Under the pieces are notes generated by a model. The model was not told the DNA's origin. It saw only the letters and a list, made by a program, of their open reading frames with translations, and did no database searches. The translations under genes were made by a program, and so were the position numbers. Of a DNA stretch of 64,000 bases, positions 54,589 to 63,612 are shown piece after piece. Each line of letters begins with the position of its first letter. The stretch's first letter is position 1. Source of the DNA: Mycobacterium senriense (GTDB lineage: Bacteria > Actinomycetota > Actinomycetes > Mycobacteriales > Mycobacteriaceae); the NCBI RefSeq assembly GCF_019668465.1, contig NZ_AP024828.1, positions 806,001-870,000 of the forward strand, given 5' to 3'.

Positions 54589-54898
54589 CCCGGTTCTCCT
54601 CACGCCGGCCACCCCGCAACCAGCAATGTCCCGGCATCATTACACTTGCGATACCGTTGGCACTATCAATCATTCAGGCGACAAGCTTCGCCTACTAGCG
54701 CAGCGTAACCAGCTTTTCGAACGACAGGACGCCTCACCGCGGAATCATCTCCGCCCCAGCAGCCGGTCACAGCCACTGCCACGGCATCCGAACGGAGAAT
54801 ATGTTCGCAAGTGAGCAGTCCATCTCACTCGGCGGGGTAATCCCTTGCCGAACACCCGAAACTGCGCCAAGAATATCCGTCCTTGAATCCCGGGGGGC
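54589..54898. other. Divergent intergenic region
   Basis: 310 bp between the Rv0538-like and Rv0537c-like genes. It must contain both promoters. I see no open frame with a recognisable product, no strong hairpin and no known operator. Confidence 0.5.
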
Positions 54899-56620
54899 AT
54901 GGTGAGCCAGAGCAGCGACGAGACGCCGACCGGTCCCATCCGCGGTCAGACGCAGCAGGCACCCGCGCCGCGCATCATCCGCCCGCACGCCACGGGCGAC
55001 GGGGCACCGGCGGCCGCCGGAGCGAAGCGGTACCGGCACGTCGTCGGTGACCTGACCGCGGTGGCGCTGCTGGTCCTCGCGGTGTTTCTGCCGTGGAACC
55101 TCTACTTCGGCGTCGGGATTCCGAACAGCAGCACGATCCTGTTCGGGGTGTTGATCACGGTGACGGTGCTGGCCGTCGTCGCGGTCGTGGTCGCCGGTTC
55201 GTGGCGGTCGGGCGGCGCGCGGTTCAACCCCGGGCGGGCCGCCCGGCTTCGCCTGGCGCTCAATGTCCCCTACCTGCTGCTGGTGCTCGCCTTCGTCGTG
55301 TTCGATGCGTACGAAACCGTCCGTTTCGGTGGCACCGTCAACGTGCCGGGCGGTGTCGGGCCGGGCGCCTGGGCCGGGATCGCCGGCTCGCTGTTGAGCG
55401 CCCAGGCGGTGCCGGCCGGCGCGCTTGCCGGACCGATTCCGGCCGGGGACGAGTCCACCGGGTGGCACAGGTCGGCGCGGGTCATCGGCTCGCTGTCGAT
55501 GCTCGCGGCGGTGCTCAGCTTCGGTTTCAACCTGTACTGGCGGCTGCGGTACGCGCTGCAAAGCACCGGCGGCGCGGCGGAATTCGGCAAGCAGAACATC
55601 GCCGTGATCGCGACCGCCGTGGTGTACGGCGTGGTGGCGCTCGTGGCGGTGCTGGTCGCCCCGCGGTGGCTGCTGCGCAGCGCGCGGGAGAGCCGGCTGA
55701 CGACCGTCGCGCTCGGCGCGTCGACGCTGGCCGCCGGGGTCCTGGTGTGGTTCCTGCCCGTCGGTCGCGACATCGACGCATTCCACGGCATCGCGCAGAA
55801 CACGTCCACCGCCGGCGTCGGGTTCGAGGGCTACCTGGCGTGGGCGGCCGGCGCGGCGCTGTTCGCGCCGCGGGCCCTGTTCGGTCACCGGAACGCCTTG
55901 CCGACGGAGGAGTCCGCGTGGCGCGGGACGACCCGAAATGGCTTGCTGCTCATCGCCGTTTGGTCCGTCGGGTCGGTGGCGATGCGGATCACCGACCTCG
56001 TCGTCGGCGTAATCCTGAACTACCCGTTCTCGCGGTACTCCAGCATCGTGCTGGCCGCGTTCGATCTGGCCACCGCGGTGCTGGCGATCTGGCTGCGCCG
56101 CAGGCTGGCCACCCTCTCGGCGAGAATGGTCACGTCGCTGTGCGGGCTGGTCGCCACGCTGTCCGTCGCCCGCGTCGTTGTCGGCCTGGAGCTGGCGCCG
56201 CGATTCGAAGACTCGCCCAATTCGCCTGCGCTGCATCCGGTCTACGGCAACAACCTGGCCCAGCAGATCACCAGCACCTTCGACGTGACGCTGTGCGGCC
56301 TGGCCCTGGGCATCCTGGTGGCGGCCATCGTCACCGGACATCTGAGCGGCCGACGGCTGGCCCGTCGCGCCGCCCGCCGGCGCGCCGCCGCGGCCAATGC
56401 GGCGGCAACCACCACCCGGGTCCCGGTGGGCCAGGGCGCGGGCCCGTCGGCCGCGGCGACCACCCGCATCCCGGCCGGCGTTCCCGGCGGGGACAACGAA
56501 CCGCCCACCACGGAGATACCGCCGCTGGCCAATGCGCCCCGGATCTTCCGCGGCGACGACTCCGGCACGCGCCAGATGCCCGCGCAGAAGCCGCAGATCT
56601 ACCGCCCCCCAGAGGGTTAG
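54899..56620 (+). CDS. Polytopic membrane protein (Rv0537c-like)
   Basis: 573 residues. About 11 hydrophobic segments between residues 50 and 485, framed by cytoplasmic disordered tails: N-terminal Pro/Gln-rich and C-terminal rich in Arg, Ala and Pro (RRLARRAARRRAAAANAAAT). No known motif. The start could be ATG 54899 or GTG 54902. The stop overlaps the galE3 stop region by 4 nt (convergent). Confidence 0.78.
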   Translation: MVSQSSDETPTGPIRGQTQQAPAPRIIRPHATGDGAPAAAGAKRYRHVVGDLTAVALLVLAVFLPWNLYFGVGIPNSSTILFGVLITVTVLAVVAVVVAGSWRSGGARFNPGRAARLRLALNVPYLLLVLAFVVFDAYETVRFGGTVNVPGGVGPGAWAGIAGSLLSAQAVPAGALAGPIPAGDESTGWHRSARVIGSLSMLAAVLSFGFNLYWRLRYALQSTGGAAEFGKQNIAVIATAVVYGVVALVAVLVAPRWLLRSARESRLTTVALGASTLAAGVLVWFLPVGRDIDAFHGIAQNTSTAGVGFEGYLAWAAGAALFAPRALFGHRNALPTEESAWRGTTRNGLLLIAVWSVGSVAMRITDLVVGVILNYPFSRYSSIVLAAFDLATAVLAIWLRRRLATLSARMVTSLCGLVATLSVARVVVGLELAPRFEDSPNSPALHPVYGNNLAQQITSTFDVTLCGLALGILVAAIVTGHLSGRRLARRAARRRAAAANAAATTTRVPVGQGAGPSAAATTRIPAGVPGGDNEPPTTEIPPLANAPRIFRGDDSGTRQMPAQKPQIYRPPEG

Positions 56621-57645
56621 CGAAGGGGCGCGAACGCGAACTCGCGCAACCCGTCGCCGGGTGCGACGGCGGCGCGGAAACCTAGCACCTCGGCGGCCCG
56701 CGACGGGTCGGCGACGATGTGGCGCACGTCGCCGTTGCGGTACTGCCCGGTGACCACCGGGGACAACGAAGCGCCGCGCGCGTCGCACAGCGCGCCGGCC
56801 ACCTCCGCAATCGAAATGGGTTGTCCCGAGCACACATTGACCGCGGTGAAGCCCTCGCTCCACTGTGTCGCCGTGACGTTGGCGGCGGCCACGTCGTCGA
56901 CGTGGACGAAGTCGCGCATCTGCCCGCCGTCCTCGAAAACCTTTGGCGGATCGCCCTTTTCCAGCGCCGACCGGAAGATCGCCGCCACCCCGGAGTAGGG
57001 GGTGTCGCGCGGCATGCCGGGGCCGTAGACGTTGTGGTAGCGCAGCGCCGCCACCGAACCACCCGTGGCCTCCGACCAGGCCAGCGCGTAATGCTCCTGG
57101 GCGGTTTTGCTGGCGGCGTAAAGGCTTCGGGGCCGCAGGCAGGCGTCCTCATCGACCATGCGCCACTGCAGTTCCTCCCCGCCGGCCGGGCACCGGTGCT
57201 CGAAGATTCCGGCATCGAGATCCGCGCGGCGCCGCGGCAGCGGATCCACCGGCCCATGTCGTTCGCAGTGATAGCGCCCCTGCCCGTACACCACCATCGA
57301 CGAGGCCAGCACCAGGCGCCGCACCCCGGCGGCGAACATCTGCGCCAGCAGGACCGTGGTGGCCAGGTCGTTGTGGCCGCCGTAGGCGGGGGCATCGGCG
57401 GCGTCCACACCCGCACCCACCATCGCCGCCTGATGGCACACCACGTCCACACCGGCAAGCAGCGGGGCCAGCGCATCGGCATCGCGCACGTCGATGCGGT
57501 GACATCCCTTCGGCAGCACCGGGTTTGGGCCGTGCGCGGCGGCCAGCAGCGCGTCGACGGCGACCACCTCGTGACCCGCGGCCCGCAGCGCGGCGTCCAC
57601 CCGCGAACCGATGAAGCCGGCCGCCCCGGTCAGCAGCACCCTCAT
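56617..57645 (-). CDS. galE3: NAD-dependent epimerase/dehydratase (GalE3-like)
   Basis: 342 residues from the ATG at 57645, which overlaps the upstream gene's stop as ATGA. Extended SDR: VLLTGAAGFIGSRVDAAL (about 3-20), DVVCHQAAMVG, SSMVVYGQG (Ser), YAASKTAQEHYAL (Tyr/Lys), YHNVYGPGMP. A UDP-sugar 4-epimerase or related enzyme; sugar specificity is not fixed by the sequence. Rv0536 equivalent. Confidence 0.9.
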   Translation of the reverse strand: MRVLLTGAAGFIGSRVDAALRAAGHEVVAVDALLAAAHGPNPVLPKGCHRIDVRDADALAPLLAGVDVVCHQAAMVGAGVDAADAPAYGGHNDLATTVLLAQMFAAGVRRLVLASSMVVYGQGRYHCERHGPVDPLPRRRADLDAGIFEHRCPAGGEELQWRMVDEDACLRPRSLYAASKTAQEHYALAWSEATGGSVAALRYHNVYGPGMPRDTPYSGVAAIFRSALEKGDPPKVFEDGGQMRDFVHVDDVAAANVTATQWSEGFTAVNVCSGQPISIAEVAGALCDARGASLSPVVTGQYRNGDVRHIVADPSRAAEVLGFRAAVAPGDGLREFAFAPLR

Positions 57646-58436
57646 GGCAGCTCGATGGGCAGGGTGACTCCGGCGTGCGGCAGGCAGTGCGTGCAGGTGC
57701 GGTCGGCGGCGATCCGGCCGATGGCCTGGCCGACCAGCGTTTTGAACACTTTGATGTTCTTCTCGAATTCGGCGAACACGTCGACGGTCTTCACGCCCTC
57801 CCCGACGCTCACACCGGCATCCAGGTCGGTCACCAAAGCGATTGCGGCATAACATATTTCGAGCTCGCGAGCGAGTGCGGCCTCCGGGTAGCCGGTCATG
57901 TTGACCAGCGAGAACCCGGCGGAGGCGAACCACCGGCTCTCGGCGCGGGTGGAAAAGCGTGGCCCCTGGATCACCACCATGGTGCCGCCGTCGACCACGT
58001 CGGGCAGGCCGGTCACCGCCTCACGCAGCGTCGGGCAGTAGGGGTCGGCGAAGTCGACGTGGATGCCGCCGGAGTCGAAGTAGGTGTCGGCGCGGCCCCG
58101 GGTGCGGTCGACGAGTTGGTCGGGCACCACGACGGTGCCCGGTCCGAATTCGGGCGTGAGGCTGCCGACCGCGCACGGCGCGAGCACTCGCCGCACGCCG
58201 AGCTTGCGCAGCGCCCACATGTTGGCGCGATACGGCACGGTGTGCGCGGAGAATTCGTGCCCGGCGCCGTGGCGGGGCAGGAAGGCCACCTCGTGGTCGC
58301 CGACGGCACCGACGGTGACCGGGGCGCTCGGCGGCCCGTACGGGGTGTCGACGGCGACGTCGCGGGAGTCGGATCCGAAGAAGGTGTAGAAGCCGCTGCC
58401 GCCGATGACTCCGAGCATCCGACCATTGTGGTGCAT
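57642..58436 (-). CDS. S-Methyl-5'-thioadenosine phosphorylase-type purine nucleoside phosphorylase
   Basis: 264 residues from the ATG at 58436 (MHHNGRM), the length of Rv0535. PNP/MTAP motifs: MLGVIGGSGFY (phosphate-binding Gly/Ser), FLPRHGAGHEFSAHTVPYRA, GTMVVIQGPRFSTRAES, and NMTGYPEAALARE. It phosphorolyses methylthioadenosine or a purine nucleoside for salvage. Translationally coupled to galE3. Divergent from menA, 66 bp between starts. Confidence 0.92.
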   Translation of the reverse strand: MHHNGRMLGVIGGSGFYTFFGSDSRDVAVDTPYGPPSAPVTVGAVGDHEVAFLPRHGAGHEFSAHTVPYRANMWALRKLGVRRVLAPCAVGSLTPEFGPGTVVVPDQLVDRTRGRADTYFDSGGIHVDFADPYCPTLREAVTGLPDVVDGGTMVVIQGPRFSTRAESRWFASAGFSLVNMTGYPEAALARELEICYAAIALVTDLDAGVSVGEGVKTVDVFAEFEKNIKVFKTLVGQAIGRIAADRTCTHCLPHAGVTLPIELP

Positions 58437-58502
58437 GCCGCCGGGGTGATCGCGGGTGCGGGGCCCGGGGATTGACGGCCCGCATCCTGGCAGGATGTTC
58501 GT

Positions 58503-59375
58503 GTGGCCAATTTCGGGCAGTGGGTTTCCGGTGCGCGGCCGCGGACGTTGCCCAACGCGGTGGCGCCCGTTGTTGCGGGGACCGGTGCGGCCGCGTGGCT
58601 GCATTCCGCGGTGTGGTGGAAGGCGCTGCTGGCGCTGGCCGTCGCGCTCGCGCTGACCATCGGCGTCAACTACGCCAACGACTACTCCGACGGCATCCGC
58701 GGCACCGACGACGACCGGGCCGGCCCGGTGCGCCTGGTCGGGTCGCGGCTGGCGGCGCCGCGGGCGGTGCTGACCGCCGCGGTCGCCAGCCTGACCGTCG
58801 GCGCGCTCGCCGGGCTCGCGCTGGCCCTGTTCAGCGCGCCGTGGCTGATCGCGGTCGGAGCGGCCTGCATCGCCGGGGCGTGGCTCTACACCGGCGGGTC
58901 GAAACCCTACGGGTACGCCGGTTTTGGCGAGGTTGCGGTGTTCCTGTTCTTCGGGCTCGTCGCGGTGCTGGGCACCCAGTACACCCAGGCGCTGCGGGTG
59001 GACTGGGTGGGCCTGGTGCTGGCGGTGTCGATCGGGGCGCTGTCGTCGTCGGTGCTGGTGGCCAACAACCTGCGGGACATCCCGACCGACGCGCGCTCGG
59101 GGAAGGTCACGCTGGCGGTGCGGCTGGGCGACGCGCGCACCCGGATCCTGTACCAGGCGCTGCTGGGGACCGCCGGGCTGCTGACCCTGGTGCTGATGGT
59201 GGCGACCCCGTGGTGTGCCGCCGGATTGGTGGCCGCGCCGCTGGCCCTGCGCGCGGCGACCCCGGTGCGATCGGGCCGCGGCGGCCCGGAACTGATCCCG
59301 GTGCTGCGCGATACCGGGCTGGCGATGGTGGTGTGGGCGGTCGCGGTGGCCGCGGCGTTGGCGCTGGCTACCTAA
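58503..59375 (+). CDS. menA: DHNA polyprenyltransferase
   Basis: 290 residues from the GTG at 58503, Rv0534c equivalent. UbiA superfamily, about nine helices. First Asp motif [17 protein letters not shown] (about 57-73) and second [20 protein letters not shown] (about 191-210) bind Mg-prenyl diphosphate. It joins dihydroxynaphthoate to the polyprenyl chain with loss of CO2, giving demethylmenaquinone; integral membrane enzyme. fabH follows after 97 bp. Confidence 0.94.
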   Translation: MANFGQWVSGARPRTLPNAVAPVVAGTGAAAWLHSAVWWKALLALAVALALTIGVNYANDYSDGIRGTDDDRAGPVRLVGSRLAAPRAVLTAAVASLTVGALAGLALALFSAPWLIAVGAACIAGAWLYTGGSKPYGYAGFGEVAVFLFFGLVAVLGTQYTQALRVDWVGLVLAVSIGALSSSVLVANNLRDIPTDARSGKVTLAVRLGDARTRILYQALLGTAGLLTLVLMVATPWCAAGLVAAPLALRAATPVRSGRGGPELIPVLRDTGLAMVVWAVAVAAALALAT

Positions 59376-59394
59376 GGGCCGGGCGTGGGTTACC

Positions 59395-59400
59395 TATAGT
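59395..59400 (+). promoter_or_regulatory. Candidate -10 element for fabH
   Basis: TATAGT in the 97-bp menA-fabH gap fits TANNNT; transcription would start near 59407 with a leader of about 65 nt. I see no clear -35. Confidence 0.35.
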
Positions 59401-59472
59401 GCAGGCAAAGGCCTCCGGGGGCACCCCGATTGGGGTAGCTTTGCGTCGGCTCGGCGATAGCGAAGGACCGCA

Positions 59473-60480
59473 ATGAAGCAGATTGCCGCGACCAGCGGGC
59501 CCACGAACATCGGCTTGCTCAGCGTGGGGTCATACCGGCCCGAACGGGTGGTCACTAACGACGAGCTGTGCGAGAACATCGACTCGTCCGACGAGTGGAT
59601 CTATTCGCGGACCGGGATCAAGACCCGCCGATTCGCCAGGCGCGACGAATCCGTCACCTCGATGGCGACCACGGCTGGGCAGGAGGCGATCGCCAAGGCC
59701 TCCCTCGAGCCATCCGACATCGATTGCGTCCTCGTCGCCACCAGCACGCATTTCACCCAGACCCCCCCGTGCGCGCCCGCGGTCGCGACGGCGTTGGGTG
59801 CCACCGGCGTGCCCGCGTTCGACGTCTCGGCCGGCTGCGCGGGCTTCGGCTACGCGCTGGGCGTCGCGGCCGACATGATTCGCGGCGGGACGGCGGCCAA
59901 GGTGTTGGTGCTCGGTTCGGAGAAGCTGTCCTGCACCGTGGACATGCAGGACCGGAGCAACTGCTTCATCTTCGCCGACGGCGCGGCCGGGGTGGTGGTG
60001 GGCGAGGCACCCGACCAGGGCATCGGACCCACCGTCTGGGGCAGCGACGGCGCGCAGGCCAGGGCCATCCGCCAGGACATCGAGTGGATCGACTTCCTGG
60101 ACAACCGCACCGGCGAGCGCCCGTACCTGAGGCTCGAAGGCAGCGCGGTGTTTCGGTGGGCGGCATTCGAGATGGGCAAGGTCGGCCGGCAGGCGATGGA
60201 TGCGGCGGGCGTCCGGCCCGACGAGATCGACGTGTTCTTGCCGCACCAGGCCAACAGCCGGATCAACGAGGTGCTGGCCAAGAGCCTCGATCTGCGCCCG
60301 GATGCGGTCGTCGCCAACGACATCGAGCACACCGGAAACACCTCGGCCGCGTCCATCCCCCTGGCGATGGCCGAAGTGCTGGCGACCGGCGCGGCCAAGG
60401 CCGGCGACCTGGCCCTGCTGCTCGGTTACGGCGCGGGCCTGAGCTATGCCGCCCAGGTCGTCCGGCTGCCGAACGGCTAA
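59473..60480 (+). CDS. fabH: Beta-ketoacyl-ACP synthase III
   Basis: 335 residues, Rv0533c equivalent. Thiolase fold with catalytic Cys in [12 protein letters not shown] (about 122), His in [12 protein letters not shown] (about 258) and Asn in [13 protein letters not shown] (about 289). In mycobacteria it condenses long acyl-CoA with malonyl-AcpM, feeding FAS-I products into mycolic acid synthesis by FAS-II. The stop overlaps the end of the convergent small gene by 4 nt. Confidence 0.96.
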   Translation: MKQIAATSGPTNIGLLSVGSYRPERVVTNDELCENIDSSDEWIYSRTGIKTRRFARRDESVTSMATTAGQEAIAKASLEPSDIDCVLVATSTHFTQTPPCAPAVATALGATGVPAFDVSAGCAGFGYALGVAADMIRGGTAAKVLVLGSEKLSCTVDMQDRSNCFIFADGAAGVVVGEAPDQGIGPTVWGSDGAQARAIRQDIEWIDFLDNRTGERPYLRLEGSAVFRWAAFEMGKVGRQAMDAAGVRPDEIDVFLPHQANSRINEVLAKSLDLRPDAVVANDIEHTGNTSAASIPLAMAEVLATGAAKAGDLALLLGYGAGLSYAAQVVRLPNG

Positions 60481-60872
60481 TCGCGCCCTGATCCTTGGTC
60501 GCCGTCCTCGTCGGGCGCGGCGTCCCCGTGCAGTCGGGCCTGGAGCAGTTCGCGCTCCCGGCGCCGCCGCTCCCCGGCGATCGCGAGCGCAGCGGTGGCC
60601 CGGCGGCGCAGCGGGGCGAACACCCAGATGCCCAGCGGCATCGCGATGATCAGGGCGAACAGCACGGCCACCACGATCGGGAACTGCGTGATGCCCGCCA
60701 GGCGCGCTACGCCGTAGATCACGCCGGTGAGCACCACCGCCAGCAGCAGCCGCGCCGCCATGTACGCGGCAACGTGGACGGCGACGCGGTTTCCGGCCGG
60801 TTGCGCCGTGCCCTCGGCATCGGCCGGGTTCTGCGTGCTGCCGGTGCTGTCGTCGCTAGCTTCTTGTGACAC
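60477..60872 (-). CDS. DUF4229-like small membrane protein (Rv0531-like)
   Basis: 131 residues from the GTG at 60872. Two hydrophobic helices (about 37-60 and 66-88), followed by an Arg/Glu-rich helical stretch ([20 protein letters not shown]) and an acidic tail. Unknown function. Divergent from the 53-residue gene, 46 bp between starts. Confidence 0.8.
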   Translation of the reverse strand: MSQEASDDSTGSTQNPADAEGTAQPAGNRVAVHVAAYMAARLLLAVVLTGVIYGVARLAGITQFPIVVAVLFALIIAMPLGIWVFAPLRRRATAALAIAGERRRRERELLQARLHGDAAPDEDGDQGSGRD

Positions 60873-60918
60873 AGCCTGAGCCTACGGCGCGGGTATATTC
60901 GCCCCAAGGAGGTGTTTG

Positions 60919-61080
60919 GTGCTCTACCTGCTGCTCGTCGTGATTTTGGGGACGCTGATCTATGTCGGCTGGCGTGCGGCGCGGTCGCAGGCCCACCGGC
61001 CGAAGACCCGCGTCATCGGACCCGACGACGATCCAGATTTCTTGCGGCGGTTGGGTCATGGCGACAACAACCCGCGCTAG
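60919..61080 (+). CDS. 53-residue membrane miniprotein (Rv0530A-like)
   Basis: The GTG at 60919 is preceded by a near-ideal AAGGAGG site 6 nt away and a TATATT -10 candidate at 60894-60899. The product starts VLYLLLVVILGTLIYVGWRA (one membrane helix, residues 1-18) followed by a basic segment and RVIGPDDDPDFLRRLG. It is too short for standard gene finders. The stop codon is immediately followed by the 57-bp tandem repeat. Confidence 0.8.
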   Translation: MLYLLLVVILGTLIYVGWRAARSQAHRPKTRVIGPDDDPDFLRRLGHGDNNPR

Positions 61081-61251
61081 CTCGACCGCGGCGGCCCGCT
61101 GCGCCCGGCTTCGCCGCGCTTGCGACCGCAGCCCTAGCTCGATCGCGGCGGCCCGCTGCGCCCGGCTTCGCCGCGCTTGCGACCGCCGCTCTAGCTCGAT
61201 CGCGGCGGCCCGCTGCGCCCGGCTTCGCCGCGCTTGCGACCGCCGCTGGAA
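61081..61251. repeat. 57-bp x 3 tandem repeat (MIRU/VNTR-like)
   Basis: Copies start at 61081, 61138 and 61195 (CTCGACCG, CTCGATCG, CTCGATCG), each followed by the same core (GCGGCGGCCCGCTGCGCCCG onwards). Copies 2 and 3 are almost identical; copy 1 differs at a few bases. Copies are joined by CTAG. The array lies between the stop of the miniprotein and the stop of the convergent MinD-like gene, the usual setting of mycobacterial MIRU elements. Confidence 0.88.
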
Positions 61252-62565
61252 CTAGCCGAGCACTCCCGGGTTGTGCTGGTCGCCGGGGAACCCGTCGGCG
61301 ACGATTGCGGCCAACTCGGTGAGCGCTTCGCGCGTCCCGCGGCGCAACCGGTCCAGTTCGATCTCGGCGCCCTCTTCCAGGTGCGGGTCGAACGGCACCA
61401 GCTGAACCGCGCGGCAGCGCCGGGAGAAGTGGTCGATCACCTTGTTCATGTCGACCTTGCCCGGTCGAGGCTTCACCCCGTTGATCACCGCGATGGAATT
61501 GCGCACCAGGTCCTCGTGGCCGTGCGCGTCCAGCCAGTCCAGCGTCGCCGAGGCGCTGCGCGCGCCGTCGATGGATGCCGAGCTGACCACGACAAGGGCG
61601 TCGGCCTTGTCCAGCACCGAGCTCATCACCGAGTGCAGCAGGCCGGGCCCGCAGTCGGTGAGCACCAGGCCGTAAAACCGTTCCAGGATGTCCAGGATCC
61701 GCACGTAGTCCTCGGCGCTGAACGCGTCCGAGATGCCGGGGTCCGTTTCGGAGGACAGCACCTCCAGACCGCTGGGGCCCTTGGACGTGTAGCGGCGCAC
61801 GTCGCTGTAGCGCTCGATGGTGCCGGCGTCGTGCAGCAGCTGGCGCACCGTGGCCGCCGTCTCCAGCGGAATCTTCTGGCTCAGCGTGCCGCGGTCGGGG
61901 TTGGCGTCCACGGCCACCACCCGATCACCGCGGATGGAGGCGAAGGTGGCGCCCAGCGTCGCGGCGATCGTGGTCTTGCCGACGCCGCCCTTGAGCGACA
62001 GGAAGGCGACCCGGTAGGAACCCCGCAGGGGCCGGTTCACCTGGGCGACCAGGTTGTTGTACCGGGTGGCCCGCGGGCTCTCACCCAAATTGATCAGGCC
62101 ACCGGACAGCTTGAACAGCAGCAGCCGCCAGCCGTCCGACGGCGGCGGGGCGACCGGCCGCAGCAGCATGCCGGTGGACAGCTCCGGGTACGGCGTGTGC
62201 GGCAGGTGCTCCGGCCGCTGCGGCGGGGGGCCCTGGACCTGGGTGGGCGGCGCGTCCTGACGGTCGTAGTAGGCGCCGTACGCGGTCGGGTCGACCCGCG
62301 GGATGCCGGTCATCGGCGTGGGGTCCCACGGCGGCATGCCACCCGGCCTGGGCGCCGTGGGCGGCACGGCCTGCTGGCGCTCGGGTCCGGGAACGCGTCG
62401 TTCGGTGCGGAATCCGGCGAAGGCGCGGGTCGGTGCGTCGTCGCCGCCCGACTGGGCCTTCGGCTCCGCGCCCTCCTGCTGGTCCGGCGCCGACGCTGTC
62501 TGTGGAGGTATTTGCGTGGTCGGTTGTTCGGGCGACCCCACGCCCGTCGTCGGATGCTCGGTCAC
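61252..62565 (-). CDS. MinD/ParA-like ATPase with disordered N-terminus (Rv0530-like)
   Basis: 437 residues from the GTG at 62565, supported by GGGGGAG upstream. Residues 1-150 are Pro/Gln-rich and disordered, as in ESX-associated EspI/EccA-type proteins. The ATPase has deviant Walker A LKGGVGKTTIAATLG (about 190-204), VVAVDANPDRGTLSQ, and LVLTDCGPGLLHSVM (Walker B). Likely a cytoplasmic ATPase acting in positioning or secretion; specific role unknown. It runs in the same direction as ccsB and resB, 63 bp downstream of ccsB. Confidence 0.88.
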   Translation of the reverse strand: MTEHPTTGVGSPEQPTTQIPPQTASAPDQQEGAEPKAQSGGDDAPTRAFAGFRTERRVPGPERQQAVPPTAPRPGGMPPWDPTPMTGIPRVDPTAYGAYYDRQDAPPTQVQGPPPQRPEHLPHTPYPELSTGMLLRPVAPPPSDGWRLLLFKLSGGLINLGESPRATRYNNLVAQVNRPLRGSYRVAFLSLKGGVGKTTIAATLGATFASIRGDRVVAVDANPDRGTLSQKIPLETAATVRQLLHDAGTIERYSDVRRYTSKGPSGLEVLSSETDPGISDAFSAEDYVRILDILERFYGLVLTDCGPGLLHSVMSSVLDKADALVVVSSASIDGARSASATLDWLDAHGHEDLVRNSIAVINGVKPRPGKVDMNKVIDHFSRRCRAVQLVPFDPHLEEGAEIELDRLRRGTREALTELAAIVADGFPGDQHNPGVLG

Positions 62566-62628
62566 TGCACTCCCCCTTGTTGTGCGTTATTCGGCATGTC
62601 GTCCATTAATCGGGCCGGTTGTGCACCG

Positions 62629-63612
62629 TCACCCGACGCCCGCATAAGAATGCAGACCCACAGTGACCAGGTTAACGAAGAACAAATTGAACACCATGGC
62701 CACAAACCCTGCGACATTGATCCAGGCGGCTTTCCTGTCCCGCCATCCCGCCGTCGACCTGGCGTGCAGATATGCGGCGTAGATCACCCAGGCGACAAAT
62801 GACACAGTCTCTTTGGGATCCCAGCCCCAATATCTGCCCCAGGCCTCTTCGGCCCAGATGGCACCGAAAATTACTCCGAAACCGAACACCGGAAAGGCAA
62901 AAATCGTCGTGCGATACGCGATGCGGTCGAGGGTCTGCGCGTCGGGGAACCGCTGGACCAGCCGGCTCAACGCGCTGTGCTCGGTGCGGTCGGGGTCTCC
63001 CAGCGGCGACGTCCGCAGCAGGAACAGGATGCTGGCGATGCCGGCGACCAGGAAGACGCCCGATCCCAAGCTGACCACCGACACGTGGATGGGCAGCCAG
63101 TAGGACTGCAGCGCGGGCATCACCGGCGCGGCGTTGGTGTAGAGCCAGCGCCCGGACACCGTGAGCAGGATCAGGACCGGCAGCAGCAGGAATACCCACA
63201 GCGGGCGGTATTGCGGGCGGCGCAGCACGACCGCCCCGGCGATCAACCCGCACAGGCAGGTCAGGTTGATGAATTCGTACATGTTGCCCCAGGGCACCCG
63301 CAGGGTGGCCAGGCCGCGCAGCACCAGGCAGGCCAGCAGCAGCCCGATGCCCAGGTACACCACGGACAGCCCGGCACGGCCGACGCGCTCGTCGACCGGG
63401 CGGCCGGTCGCCTCTTCCACGACGCCGGGGGTTACGGAGTCGGCGCTGACGGCACCGGCCGGCACCCGGGCGCGCTGATCCGCCCGGCGCCCGCCTGCGT
63501 AGGCCAGCTCGAAGGCCAGCAGCAGCAGCGCGATGACGAGGGCCACCACCGCCGACGTGAACGCCCAGTCGGAGTAGCGCGCCAGCTCGATGTTGACGTG
63601 CACCGTATTCAT
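62629..63612 (-). CDS. ccsB: Cytochrome c maturation protein CcsB/CcsA (heme handling)
   Basis: 327 residues from the ATG at 63612. About eight membrane helices. The WWD-type heme motif IWAEEAWGRYWGWDPKET (about 255-272) and conserved His in LPIHVSVVSLGSG and LHARSTAG are those of system II heme exporter/ligase. With ResB it delivers and attaches heme to apocytochrome c outside the membrane, needed for the menaquinol-linked bc1-aa3 chain. Start overlaps the resB stop (ATGA). Confidence 0.94.
   Translation of the reverse strand: MNTVHVNIELARYSDWAFTSAVVALVIALLLLAFELAYAGGRRADQRARVPAGAVSADSVTPGVVEEATGRPVDERVGRAGLSVVYLGIGLLLACLVLRGLATLRVPWGNMYEFINLTCLCGLIAGAVVLRRPQYRPLWVFLLLPVLILLTVSGRWLYTNAAPVMPALQSYWLPIHVSVVSLGSGVFLVAGIASILFLLRTSPLGDPDRTEHSALSRLVQRFPDAQTLDRIAYRTTIFAFPVFGFGVIFGAIWAEEAWGRYWGWDPKETVSFVAWVIYAAYLHARSTAGWRDRKAAWINVAGFVAMVFNLFFVNLVTVGLHSYAGVG

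Noticed and set aside
54767..56863. A frame of about 700 codons antisense to the Rv0537c-like membrane protein
   Set aside because: Composition is Arg/Gly/His-rich without domains; the plus-strand membrane protein has normal topology and conserved position.
61081..61251. CRISPR array
   Set aside because: Units are contiguous without unique spacers; it is a VNTR.
60962..61255. Plus-strand frame encoding a repeated 19-residue peptide across the VNTR
   Set aside because: 57 is divisible by three, so any frame repeats; no ribosome site or homology supports translation.
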